Below, piece after piece: positions 23,867-31,467 of a stretch of DNA of 64,000 bases; position 1 is the first letter of the stretch, and each line of letters opens with the position of its first letter. Below the pieces are notes generated by a model. That model did not search any database, was not told the DNA's origin, and saw only the letters and a list, made by a program, of their open reading frames with translations. Both the position numbers and the translations under genes were made by a program. Source of the DNA: Collinsella aerofaciens (GTDB lineage Bacteria; Actinomycetota; Coriobacteriia; Coriobacteriales; Coriobacteriaceae); contig JAJXHK010000001.1 in assembly GCA_021639365.1 (NCBI GenBank), forward strand, positions 133,671 to 197,670, in the 5' to 3' direction.

Positions 23867-23882
23867 ATGATACAAGTATCAT
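23867..23882. promoter_or_regulatory. Candidate operator of the DUF2975/XRE pair
   Basis: ATGATAC-AA-GTATCAT is a perfect 7-bp-arm dyad that overlaps a possible -10 (TATGAT) and ends 23 bp before the DUF2975 start. It may bind the XRE protein encoded downstream. Confidence 0.5.
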
Positions 23883-23905
23883 CCAAAACGCCGGTTGGAG
23901 GGGTT

Positions 23906-24544
23906 ATGGTCCATCGAAACGCATCTATATCGAATGAAACCATCAGCCGCGAACAGACGATAGCCAAACTGAGGAAGCTCGCTCGCATCTGCAAATGGGC
24001 CACGATCTGCATTACCACCGCGCTCGCTCTGGGACTCCTCGCAGTCATTGCGATTGACCTTCTACTCATATTGCCTAGCCTCTCCCAAGGGTCGTGTCTC
24101 CAATCCGTAGAACTTCAAGCCGGCGAAGGGCCGTGCCTTGCTATCGTCGGTACCGATGCGCAAGCCCCACTTATGCTCGTTGCACACGATGGTCACACTG
24201 CCATAGGGAGCCTCTTGATGACATGTCTCGCGCTTACCATCGCGATAAGCGTGCGCAGGCTTTTCTTCAACATTGAAAAGGAAGGCAGGCCCTTTGACCT
24301 TGAATGTAACCAGACACTTCGTCGAGTAGGACATTTATTCCTTATCGGCGGCGTTGCCGTGAGGCTTCTTGGTGCCGTAATCACAGGAATGATACTCTCA
24401 GGATTTGGCGACAGCTTTACGGATGCGTTCGTCGGCAAGCTATTCGAGCCCTCCATGCTCTTTGCAGGCCTGATTATTTGCCTGATTGCCAGCATCTTCC
24501 GCTACGGGTATATCCTGCAAAAACAAGATGACGAGTTGCTCTAG
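23906..24544 (+). CDS. DUF2975 family membrane protein
   Basis: 212-aa integral membrane protein with four hydrophobic segments (about residues 28-55, 95-115, 145-165 and 175-195). The pattern and the partner gene match DUF2975 proteins, found next to small XRE regulators (as in B. subtilis YoaS/YozG). ATG at 23906 is preceded by GGAGGGG. A small XRE gene follows nine bases later, so the two are co-transcribed. Function is unknown; a membrane partner that holds or inhibits the regulator is a common idea but is inference. Confidence 0.8.
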   Translation: MVHRNASISNETISREQTIAKLRKLARICKWATICITTALALGLLAVIAIDLLLILPSLSQGSCLQSVELQAGEGPCLAIVGTDAQAPLMLVAHDGHTAIGSLLMTCLALTIAISVRRLFFNIEKEGRPFDLECNQTLRRVGHLFLIGGVAVRLLGAVITGMILSGFGDSFTDAFVGKLFEPSMLFAGLIICLIASIFRYGYILQKQDDELL

Positions 24545-24553
24545 GGGGAATCC

Positions 24554-24793
24554 ATGATTATTCTGCGGCTTGACCGCATGCTCGCCGAACGCAAGATCTC
24601 ATCCAAAGAGCTTGCGGAACGCGTGGGCATCTCCCAGGTCAATATGTCACGCATTAAGACGGGCAAGGTTTCTGCCATACGTTTTTCAACTCTTGACGCG
24701 ATATGCCGGGCACTCGACTGCCAACCGGGCGATGTACTGGAATATATATCCGACGATGAAGCCGATAGCCTTTTTGGACTTAAAGATGAATAG
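24554..24793 (+). CDS. Small XRE-family (Cro/CI) DNA-binding protein
   Basis: 79-aa single-domain HTH protein (SKELAERVGISQVNMSRIKTG is the helix-turn-helix; LDAICRALDCQPGDVLEY is the usual second half). It has the size and sequence style of YozG, the partner of DUF2975 proteins. AGGGGGAA precedes ATG. It probably regulates its own two-gene operon through the dyad at 23867-23882. Confidence 0.9.
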   Translation: MIILRLDRMLAERKISSKELAERVGISQVNMSRIKTGKVSAIRFSTLDAICRALDCQPGDVLEYISDDEADSLFGLKDE

Positions 24794-24826
24794 ACATAAT
24801 TAAGCCGCCAATCACGCCCTCAACGC

Positions 24827-24872
24827 AAATTGCCCGCCAGAACGACTTCCGTACTGGCGGGCAATTTGTTTT
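24827..24872. terminator. Bidirectional intrinsic terminator
   Basis: Perfect 14-bp stem (AAATTGCCCGCCAG and CTGGCGGGCAATTT) with a T-run on the plus side and some U-richness on the minus side. It serves the XRE gene and the convergent SurA-like gene. Confidence 0.92.
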
Positions 24873-24907
24873 CTATCAGCTAGATGCTCGATGGGCCGTG
24901 CAACTCT

Positions 24908-25993
24908 TTACGCAAACAAGCCATAGATGCTGATGTTGGCCTTGGCATAGAGGCCGTTAGCATACTCGGTCCACTTGGAGCTGGCGCTCGAAGCCTGCGA
25001 AGAGTACTGCTGGTAGGCGGTGTAATAGGCGGTCATGGCCTGCTTATAGGTTGCGCTATCGGCCGTAAAGGCATCGTCGGCGAACGCCTTAGCAAAGGTG
25101 CTGTCGGCGTCCTTCCAGGTGCCCTTTGAGCTATCCCACTCATCGCCGGCAAGGTTGATGATGTAGTCGGCGTAGTCCTTGCTCGCGGTCTCCTCGTTGC
25201 CGTCAGCAGGCTCGGTCGGAGCGGTCGGCATGCTTGCGGAGCTATCGCCCACCTTCTTCTTGTAGAGCTTCTGCAGCGTCGCGGACTGACGGACGATCTG
25301 CTTGGCCTGGTCCTTGGACACGCCGTACTGCGTGGCCATGGTCTTGTAGTCGGAGGTGCCGATGGAATCCTCGGCGTACTGCTTCATTTCCTTGGAAGAA
25401 ACGGTAATGCCCTCGTCCTCGGCAGCGTCCAGCAGAATCTGGTTGCGCACGTAGGACAAGATGACGTCGGCAGACGGAGCGGTGTAGTTGCCGTCGTCAT
25501 CCTTGACGGTGTCGAGACTGTACTGGCTCTCGATGGCCTCACGCGCGGTGATGTCGCTCTTCTTGCCGTTGTAGCTATAGCTTGCCACGGTCGAATCGAG
25601 CTGGTCCTCGGTCAGAGCCGCCGAGCCGACGCCTTTGCCGCCAAAACCTCCGTTGCCGATAAAGAAGCCGACCACGGCAGCGATCACGACGGCGACCACA
25701 AAGGCGGCAATCATCGTCTTCTTGTGCTTGCAAGCGTGGTCGTCCACGTCGGAGTCGTTGTCCTCATCCTGCTCCTCGGGCATGAGGTTCTCGTCGGCGG
25801 CGTCCGCGGCGATCTTTGCCTCCAGGCGAGCGTCCTCCTCCTCGGCGGTCGTGCCGGCGGCAATATGTTCGGCAGACGTGCCGGCGACCAGGTCGATCTT
25901 CTCGTCCTCATCACCGTCGGGGCCTTCGCTGCGCTCGATGATCTGGATGCCGTCGATCTCGTCCTTCTCGTCCTTCTTTTGAATCAGACCCAT
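24908..25993 (-). CDS. Membrane-anchored SurA-like (foldase-type) protein
   Basis: 361-aa protein. An acidic cytoplasmic N-terminus (about 1-88, rich in Asp/Glu) is followed by one membrane segment (about 93-113, IAAFVVAVVIAAVVGFF) and an extracytoplasmic domain (about 120-361). The outer part contains SurA_N-like helices: REAIESQY, VILSYVRNQILLDAAEDEGITVSSKEM, QYGVSKDQAKQIVRQSATLQKLY. No parvulin (PPIase) domain was recognised after it; a Ser/Ala/Tyr-rich helical tail replaces it. A chaperone-like role outside the membrane is plausible. It is transcribed alone. Confidence 0.7.
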   Translation of the reverse strand: MGLIQKKDEKDEIDGIQIIERSEGPDGDEDEKIDLVAGTSAEHIAAGTTAEEEDARLEAKIAADAADENLMPEEQDEDNDSDVDDHACKHKKTMIAAFVVAVVIAAVVGFFIGNGGFGGKGVGSAALTEDQLDSTVASYSYNGKKSDITAREAIESQYSLDTVKDDDGNYTAPSADVILSYVRNQILLDAAEDEGITVSSKEMKQYAEDSIGTSDYKTMATQYGVSKDQAKQIVRQSATLQKLYKKKVGDSSASMPTAPTEPADGNEETASKDYADYIINLAGDEWDSSKGTWKDADSTFAKAFADDAFTADSATYKQAMTAYYTAYQQYSSQASSASSKWTEYANGLYAKANISIYGLFA

Positions 25994-26031
25994 ATCAGTT
26001 ACTCCTTGTTAGGAAACATAATCCCCAATAG

Positions 26032-26067
26032 AATACGCCCGGCAGAGCGCCGGGCGTATTGATTCTT
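26032..26067. terminator. Hairpin between icd and the SurA-like gene
   Basis: AATACGCCCGGC and GCCGGGCGTATT form a perfect 12-bp stem with a five-base loop. T-richness is weak on both sides, so its efficiency as a terminator is uncertain. Confidence 0.6.
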
Positions 26068-26119
26068 AGGTTATACGCAAACACTTAAGTACTATTTAGG
26101 CGTTTGCAGCGTGCATACC

Positions 26120-27205
26120 TTAGGCCAGGTGCGCGATAACAGCATCGGCAAAGGCCTGCGTGCCCACAGCGCCCTCAACGGAGCCGGTCTGGGCACGACG
26201 CACGTCACCGGTAACCTGCTCGCCCTCGTCGAGCGTGGCAGACACGGCGGCACGGATGCGATTGGCTGCATCGTTCTCGCCCAGGTGGTCGAGCATCATA
26301 GCCGCAGAGAGGATCTCGGCCGTGGGGTTGGCGATATCCTGACCGGCGATATCGGGCGCGGAGCCGTGCGTAGCCTCAAAGATTGCGCAGTCGGCACCGA
26401 TGTTGGAACCCGGAGCCATACCCAGGCCGCCCACCAAGCCGGCGCACAGGTCACTCACGATGTCGCCGTACAGGTTGGGCAGCACCAGGACATCGAAGTC
26501 GTTGGGGTTTTGGACCAGGCCCATGCAGGTAGCGTCGACGATCTTGTCGTTGAACTCGATATCGGGATAGTTGGCGGCCACCTCGCGCGCCACACGCAGG
26601 AACAGGCCGTCGGTCGCCTTCATGATGTTGGCCTTATGCACGGCCGTCACCTTTTTGCGGCCGCAGCGGCGGGCATACTCAAAGGCATACTCCACAATGC
26701 GGCGGCTCTTGGCGATGGAGATCGGCTTAATCGAGATCGCGGAATCGGCGGCGAAGGTCTTTTGGCCCGAACGCTCGACAAGCTGCGAGAGCTCCTCGAC
26801 CTCGGCAGCGCCCTCATCGAACTCGATGCCGGCGTAGAGGTCCTCGGTGTTCTCGCGCACGATGACCAGGTCGACGTCGCGGAAGCGCGAGCCGTCGCCC
26901 GGCTGCGACAGGCAAGGGCGCACGCAGGCGTACAGGTCGAAATGCTTGCGCAGGGCCACGTTGACGCTGCGGAAGCCCGTGCCGACCGGTGTGGTGATGG
27001 GGCCCTTGATGGCAACCTTGGTCTCGGCGACCGCATCGAGGACGTGCTGGGGCAGCGGCGTGCCAAACTCGTCCATGACGCCGGCACCGGCCTCCTGGAC
27101 GTTCCAGTTGATCTGGACACCGGTGGCCTCGACCACGCGGCGCATGGCCTGCGTAATCTCGGGACCGATACCGTCACCGGGAATCAGGACTACATCGTGC
27201 GCCAT
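26120..27205 (-). CDS. icd: NAD-type isocitrate dehydrogenase (IDH/IPMDH family)
   Basis: 361-aa decarboxylating dehydrogenase. LIPGDGIGPEIT is the N-terminal signature and TPVGTGFRSVNVALRKHFDLYACVRP (quoted in pieces) holds the S-x-N-x-x-L-R substrate motif typical of isocitrate rather than isopropylmalate enzymes. The Mg/NAD region NLYGDIVSDLCAGLVGGLGMAPGSN and THGSAPDIAGQ follow. It resembles the short NAD-dependent class. Homoisocitrate or tartrate enzymes are less likely alternatives. It is last in a probable four-gene operon with a HEAT protein, a membrane protein and a GarR-type reductase; spacing to the HEAT gene is six bases. Confidence 0.85.
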   Translation of the reverse strand: MAHDVVLIPGDGIGPEITQAMRRVVEATGVQINWNVQEAGAGVMDEFGTPLPQHVLDAVAETKVAIKGPITTPVGTGFRSVNVALRKHFDLYACVRPCLSQPGDGSRFRDVDLVIVRENTEDLYAGIEFDEGAAEVEELSQLVERSGQKTFAADSAISIKPISIAKSRRIVEYAFEYARRCGRKKVTAVHKANIMKATDGLFLRVAREVAANYPDIEFNDKIVDATCMGLVQNPNDFDVLVLPNLYGDIVSDLCAGLVGGLGMAPGSNIGADCAIFEATHGSAPDIAGQDIANPTAEILSAAMMLDHLGENDAANRIRAAVSATLDEGEQVTGDVRRAQTGSVEGAVGTQAFADAVIAHLA

Positions 27206-27211
27206 AATCTG

Positions 27212-27910
27212 TTACTCCTCGTCTTCGGCGTCGTCAGATTTTTTTACGCTAGCACGCTTCTTCTTTTTGGAGAGATCCAGGCCAAAACGTTTAACAAGCA
27301 TTTCGCAAATCTCGCTCGAACGGGCCTTGAGATAGCTGCCCTTACCGTTCTCGGCATCGAACTTAAGGCGCAGCGCAAGCTTCTCGGCAACTTCGGCGTC
27401 GATCTCGCCCTGGCAAAACTCGTACAGGCAACCGAGCATGTCGCGATACTCAAGGTCGCCGTGGTAGCACTGGATGGCCTCGTCCAGGATGGGCCAAGCC
27501 TCGCGCGAACGCTCGACACTCGTGGCACCCCACACGCACAGCAGGCGGAAGGCGGCATAGCGCAGCGTGGAGGAGATCTCGTCGAACAGTGCGGTCTCGG
27601 CGCCCTCAAAGGCATCGCCCAGCTGCTCAGGGCAGGTGGTGGCGAGCGCCGTCAGGGCATCGAGGGCCTCCCAGCGGGTCTGCGCCTCGGGGCGGTCGAG
27701 TGCCTCGATCAACGCGGGCACGCAGGGCACGACGCGCTGCGGATCGCGCTCGGCAAGCAGGTGCAGCACGCGGGCGGCAAACTGGCGGATGCGGCGCGTG
27801 GGGCAGCCGAGCTCCTGGACCAGGCGATCGACGGCGTTCTCGTTCTCCTCTGCCAGCTGGAGCTGTGCCAGCTCCTCGTCGGTGAGCTGTTCGTCTTTGT
27901 TTTCTGCCAT
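27212..27910 (-). CDS. HEAT-repeat-like protein of unknown function
   Basis: 232-aa soluble helical protein. Residues about 30-130 contain repeated helix pairs (PTRRIRQFAARVLHLLAERDP, VPALIEALDRPEAQTRWEALDALTALA) typical of HEAT repeats, with lone Cys residues but no catalytic motif. The C-terminus is highly charged (SKKKKRASVKKSDDAEDEE). It sits six bases before icd and about 15 after the membrane gene, so it is co-transcribed. A protein-interaction role is likely; the partner is unknown. Confidence 0.75.
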   Translation of the reverse strand: MAENKDEQLTDEELAQLQLAEENENAVDRLVQELGCPTRRIRQFAARVLHLLAERDPQRVVPCVPALIEALDRPEAQTRWEALDALTALATTCPEQLGDAFEGAETALFDEISSTLRYAAFRLLCVWGATSVERSREAWPILDEAIQCYHGDLEYRDMLGCLYEFCQGEIDAEVAEKLALRLKFDAENGKGSYLKARSSEICEMLVKRFGLDLSKKKKRASVKKSDDAEDEE

Positions 27911-27925
27911 AGTTACCTCTTCTTA

Positions 27926-28354
27926 CTATTTCTTAGCGTGCTTGCCAGCACCCTTGCTGTCATCGGTGACCGAGATGAGCTGTCGGTCGGCCGCGCCATT
28001 GCGACGTGCGCGGCGGCGCTCCTCGGCGTCGCCCGCGTCGGCGGCGGCGCGATGAGCCTTGTTGACGTTAAAGACCTCGTCGTGCTTGCGCCACGGACCG
28101 ACGGACTCGCCAAAGCTCATCTTAAGGCCGGCGATAAAGCCGCCGAGCCAGCCGATCGGCGCAAACTGCACCAGCGGGAACAGCGAGAACACCCAGGTCA
28201 GCAGGACGACTGCCGCCGCACCCGCAAAGTTGGCAATCCAGTAGTCGCGCTTGGTGATCACGCGCTTTTCGCAGGCCCACTGGCCGCACAAAAAGCCGAT
28301 GTAGATCGCAAAGAGAAAGAGCACCAGCGCAAGCACCACGAACGTCCAGCTCAT
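27926..28354 (-). CDS. Hypothetical small membrane protein
   Basis: 142-aa protein not recognised as a named family. Three hydrophobic segments (about residues 3-22, 38-58, 60-80) precede a basic cytoplasmic C-terminus (AEERRRARRNGAADRQ, GAGKHAKK). ATG at 28354 has GGGGAG upstream and lies only five bases after the reductase stop, indicating co-transcription with that gene, the HEAT gene and icd. Confidence 0.7.
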   Translation of the reverse strand: MSWTFVVLALVLFLFAIYIGFLCGQWACEKRVITKRDYWIANFAGAAAVVLLTWVFSLFPLVQFAPIGWLGGFIAGLKMSFGESVGPWRKHDEVFNVNKAHRAAADAGDAEERRRARRNGAADRQLISVTDDSKGAGKHAKK

Positions 28355-28359
28355 GGGCG

Positions 28360-29439
28360 CTACTCCCCGTGATGGTGGCCGCAGCAGCACTCGTGGCCGT
28401 CGTCATGACCGTGTCCGCCGCAGCACTCGTGGTCCTCGCCGTGGTGATGGCCACAACCGCACTCACGGTCCTCGCCGTGCTCGCCGCAACCGCAACCTTC
28501 CTCGTGAGCGCCATGCTCCTCGGGACGATACTGCGACCAGTCCAGACCGGCGGCGATGGCATCGGCCTCCTCCTTATAGAGGACCGTGATGGCCTGGGTG
28601 CCCAGCTTGGCGCCACCGATAGCGTCGAGCATGTCGTAGAGCGTAAAGGCCACGTCGGCGCCGGGCAGCGCGAGCTCGCGGTCATCGGCGTAGGCGAGCG
28701 CCAGACGCAGGTCCTTAATGAAGTGCTCGACCATAAAGCCGGGCTTGTAGTCGCCGTCGAGCGCCTTGGGCGCCAGACTCTCCATGGCGCCGGACTTGCC
28801 GGTGCCGCCCAGGATCATCTGACGGGTCTTCTCCAGATCAAGGCCGCTCAGCTCGGCAAACGCCAGCGCATCGGCCATACCGACCATGCAGGCGCCCAGC
28901 GACACCTGGTTGGCGAGCTTGGCAGCCTGGCCCTTGCCGGCGCCATCGAAGCAGCAGATATTTGCCGCAAAGGTGGCAAGGATGTCGCGGACTGGGGCGA
29001 TATCGTTCTCGGTGGCGCCCACGATAGCCGTGAGCGTGCCGGCGATAGCACCAGACTCGCCGCCGGTGACGGGGCAGTCAAACGCCATGCGGCCGGAAAC
29101 CTGGGCGGCCTCGGCAATGTCGCGCGCCAGCTCGGGCGAGCTCGTGGTGAGGTCGATCAGCACCGCGCCGGGCTTAGTGCAGGCCAGCAGGCCGTCGCCC
29201 GCCAGGTAGAGTTCCTCGACCTCGGAGGGATAACCCACCATGGTAAAGACGACGTCGGCGTTCGCCACGGCATCTGCCGGCGTATCGGCCCAGACGGCGC
29301 CGTGCTCGATAAGCGAGGCGGCCTTGGACTTGGTGCGGTTGTTGACCGTGACGGGATAGCCGGCGTCCAGGATGTGGCCGGCGATGGGGGCACCCATGAT
29401 TCCGGTGCCGATGAATGCGACGGAGAGCTTGTTTGCCAT
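28360..29439 (-). CDS. 3-hydroxyisobutyrate/tartronate-semialdehyde reductase family, with His/Cys-rich tail
   Basis: Beta-hydroxyacid dehydrogenase family enzyme. The N-terminal NAD(P) loop is FIGTGIMGAPIAGHILDAGY; DCPVTGGESGAIAGTLT is the substrate motif; GKGQAAKLANQ contains the catalytic Lys. The normal enzyme ends near residue 300. Residues 307-359 form an extra tail with 13 His and 9 Cys in 53 residues, in repeated units like CGCGHHHGED and CCCGHHHGE. Such a tail should bind Zn, Ni or Cu. It leads a four-gene operon ending in icd. Substrate cannot be assigned. AAAGGAAAGG precedes ATG. Confidence 0.88.
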   Translation of the reverse strand: MANKLSVAFIGTGIMGAPIAGHILDAGYPVTVNNRTKSKAASLIEHGAVWADTPADAVANADVVFTMVGYPSEVEELYLAGDGLLACTKPGAVLIDLTTSSPELARDIAEAAQVSGRMAFDCPVTGGESGAIAGTLTAIVGATENDIAPVRDILATFAANICCFDGAGKGQAAKLANQVSLGACMVGMADALAFAELSGLDLEKTRQMILGGTGKSGAMESLAPKALDGDYKPGFMVEHFIKDLRLALAYADDRELALPGADVAFTLYDMLDAIGGAKLGTQAITVLYKEEADAIAAGLDWSQYRPEEHGAHEEGCGCGEHGEDRECGCGHHHGEDHECCGGHGHDDGHECCCGHHHGE

Positions 29440-29531
29440 GAAACCTTTCCTTTTGGGTTGGGTGTTGTTACCAGGTTGAATACTCGGCGCCAGTGCTTGA
29501 ACTGCGGGGCGCCTGTGGTCGTAGCGCCTGC

Positions 29532-30485
29532 CTATTCGCCACGTACGCGACGCGCGATGCGATCGGAAAGCGAGGCCTTCTCAGCGCGGTTCTTGCCCCA
29601 AAACGCGCAGGCCACCATGCCGGGACCCACGTGCGAGCCAATGGTGGGGCCCACGGAGCTGCGGATGATGGTGACGTCGGCGCAGCCTTCCTCCTTGCGG
29701 ATGGCGGCCTCGAGCCAATCGCCGTCCTTCTCGGCGTCGGCCGTCATGATGGCGATGGGCATGGTGCGATCGGGCACGTAGTTCTCGCGGAACGACTTGA
29801 GGATGGACTTGAGCGCCTTCTTGCGGCCGCGGTTGACGCCGATCAACGACAGCGAGCCGGCCAGGTCGTAGGAAAGCTCGGGCTTGACGTCGAGCTTAGC
29901 CGTGAGCTGCGCCGCCGCGGGCGGAATGCGGCCGCCGGCAGCCAGCGCGTCGAAGCTCTCGAGCGTAAAGTAGCCGTGGACGTAGGTCTTGGCCTCGTTT
30001 GCCCATTCGACCAGCTGCTTGGCGGTGAGCCCCGCCGAGCGCTGACGGACCGCCTCGAGCGCCAGCAGCTCGCCGGTCGCGCAAGGCAGGGCGTTATCCA
30101 CCACGTAGAGCTCAAAGTTGGGATACTCGGCGCGCACGGCATCTGCCGCCTGGCACGCGGAGTTGTAGCTCGACGACAGCGCCGAGGTAAAGCACAGGTA
30201 GACCGTGGGCGTACCCTCTTTGGCGCACTCGGTAAAGAACTCGATATAGCGACCGAGCGACACAGCCGAGGTGGACACGCGGGCGCCGGCGCGCATACGG
30301 TCGTAGAATTCCTTGGGCGTGATGCTCGACCAGATATCGTCCGTGCGCTCCTCGCCATCGATAATGAAGGGGAAGCCCAAGATATCGACATCGAGGTTCG
30401 CGGCGACCTCGGGGCTAAAGTCGCAGCAGGTATCGACGACGATGCGGCAGCGGTCAGAATGGCCGGCGGATGCAGCCTTGTCCAT
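29532..30485 (-). CDS. DegV family fatty-acid-binding protein
   Basis: 317-aa DegV-type protein, which binds a fatty acid in other species and can present it to fatty-acid kinase FakA. Seen are IVVDTCCDFSPE at the N-terminus, RVSTSAVSLGRYIEFF (the S-T-S lipid-head motif), LCFTSALSSSYNSACQAA, YVVDN and SSVGPTIGSHVGPG near the C-terminus. ATG at 30485 follows AGGAG by eight bases. No fakA neighbour is present. It follows the HPF terminator. Confidence 0.9.
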   Translation of the reverse strand: MDKAASAGHSDRCRIVVDTCCDFSPEVAANLDVDILGFPFIIDGEERTDDIWSSITPKEFYDRMRAGARVSTSAVSLGRYIEFFTECAKEGTPTVYLCFTSALSSSYNSACQAADAVRAEYPNFELYVVDNALPCATGELLALEAVRQRSAGLTAKQLVEWANEAKTYVHGYFTLESFDALAAGGRIPPAAAQLTAKLDVKPELSYDLAGSLSLIGVNRGRKKALKSILKSFRENYVPDRTMPIAIMTADAEKDGDWLEAAIRKEEGCADVTIIRSSVGPTIGSHVGPGMVACAFWGKNRAEKASLSDRIARRVRGE

Positions 30486-30502
30486 CAAAGCGACTCCTTA
30501 CG

Positions 30503-30537
30503 TAAAAAAGGCGGCCACCCGCATGGGATGGCCGCCA
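30503..30537 (-). terminator. Intrinsic terminator after hpf
   Basis: On the minus strand GGCGGCCA pairs with TGGCCGCC, followed by TTTTTTACG. Confidence 0.9.
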
Positions 30538-30565
30538 GCCGTTAACTCATGCAAGTTAACGTATT

Positions 30566-31150
30566 TTACTCGTCAAGTGTTTCGATACGGGGCTTGATGA
30601 TGCCATATCCACCATTCTTACGGTGATACACCACATTGATGAGGCCCGTCGTCGCGTTCTCGAACACGTAGAAGTCGTGGCCCAGCAGATCGGTCTGCAC
30701 CAGCGCCTGCTCCTCAGTCATCGGGGTGACGTCGATGACCTTCTCGCGGACGAGCAGGTCGTCCTCCTCCTCGGGCAGCAGCAGATCGGCCAGATCCTCG
30801 ACGCGCTCGACCGGTGCAACATCCGCAGCACTGGCACCGCCCTGGCGGTTGTCCACGACCTTAGTCTTGAACTTGCGCAGCTGACGGGTGACCTTATCGG
30901 CGGAAAGGTCGATGGCGGCGTACATATCGGCACCGTGCTCGGCAACGCGAATCACAGAACCGCGAGCGCGAACCGTGACCTCGACGATTGCCGGGTTGGG
31001 GTTCGAGGGGTTCTTCTCATAGCGAAGTACAACGTCGACCGTCATGGGCTCGATATCGAAAACCTTGAGCGCCTCGCCGATCTTCTCATCCACATGCGCA
31101 CGCAGAGCATCGGTTACCGTCGTCTTGCGTCCAGAAACCTTGATATCCAT
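30566..31150 (-). CDS. hpf: Ribosome hibernation promoting factor, long form
   Basis: 194-aa long-form HPF. The N-terminal domain (about 1-100: MDIKVSGRKTTVTDALRAHV, RARGSVIRVAEHGADMYAAIDLSADKVTRQLRK) binds the 30S decoding region. A charged linker leads to the C-terminal dimerisation domain (about 135-194: VIDVTPMTEEQALVQTDLLGHDFYVF, GGYGIIKPR) that drives 100S formation. ATG at 31150 with GGAG six bases upstream gives the usual length; the frame open to 31210 is not needed. Monocistronic. Confidence 0.95.
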   Translation of the reverse strand: MDIKVSGRKTTVTDALRAHVDEKIGEALKVFDIEPMTVDVVLRYEKNPSNPNPAIVEVTVRARGSVIRVAEHGADMYAAIDLSADKVTRQLRKFKTKVVDNRQGGASAADVAPVERVEDLADLLLPEEEDDLLVREKVIDVTPMTEEQALVQTDLLGHDFYVFENATTGLINVVYHRKNGGYGIIKPRIETLDE

Positions 31151-31467
31151 ACGTGGCTCCAATCTGCCTCGGGGACTTACTGTACTGGCTATGTACCCAT
31201 TGCCGTGCATTTAATCACGCGGATTCCCAAAGACCCGAATAACGATTGCTTGATACCGCATACCGAAGTCTCGCACTTTTCTGTGGCAAAGTGCGCTATG
31301 GGAGGGCGTCGGCGACTTTGTATTTGGTCCCGAAAATTGGCTTTGACCTGCTGGTTTTATAGAGATGAAAAAGCCGGGCTCCCCTATTGGGGAAGCCCGG
31401 CAGTGCGTGTTGAAACCGTGAAGAGGCATCCTTTCCAACGTATAGGAGACACCACCCCTAGCAATAA
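31151..31467. other. Intergenic region upstream of hpf
   Basis: 317 bp without a gene. It contains a GCACTTT/AAAGTGC hairpin (about 31272-31294) that would lie in the hpf promoter or leader, and the terminator of the lipoprotein gene at 31367-31401. Nothing else was recognised. Confidence 0.5.
31367..31401 (-). terminator. Intrinsic terminator after the lipoprotein gene
   Basis: On the minus strand GCCGGGCTTCCCC pairs with GGGGAGCCCGGC, followed by TTTTTC. Confidence 0.9.

Larger units (their letters stand above)
23205..23905. promoter_or_regulatory. Regulatory region between the PTS operon and DUF2975 gene
   Basis: This 700-bp region has no convincing gene; an open frame from 23618 has no ribosome site until 23906. 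It holds, in order: a perfect dyad AGACCAGTGGTCT (23303-23315), a TGGT-ACCA operator (23320-23333), a minus-strand extended -10 (23351-23356), paired ACCGYTYAC boxes (23408 and 23429), a CGGTTT/AAACCG dyad near 23462, an inverted ACCGTTCACCG pair (23628-23657), TGCAATCGTTTGCA (23664-23677) and ATGATACAAGTATCAT (23867-23882). It is one of the densest regulatory stretches in the window. Confidence 0.55.

Noticed and set aside
23618..23905. In-frame upstream extension of the DUF2975 gene (96 codons)
   Set aside because: No ribosome site, AT-rich and full of regulatory dyads; the strong GGAGGGG site at 23906 marks the real start.
26111..28372. 753-codon open frame on the plus strand
   Set aside because: It runs antisense through icd, the HEAT gene and a membrane gene, all with good ribosome sites and family motifs. 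Long antisense frames are expected in GC-rich DNA and it shows no domain.
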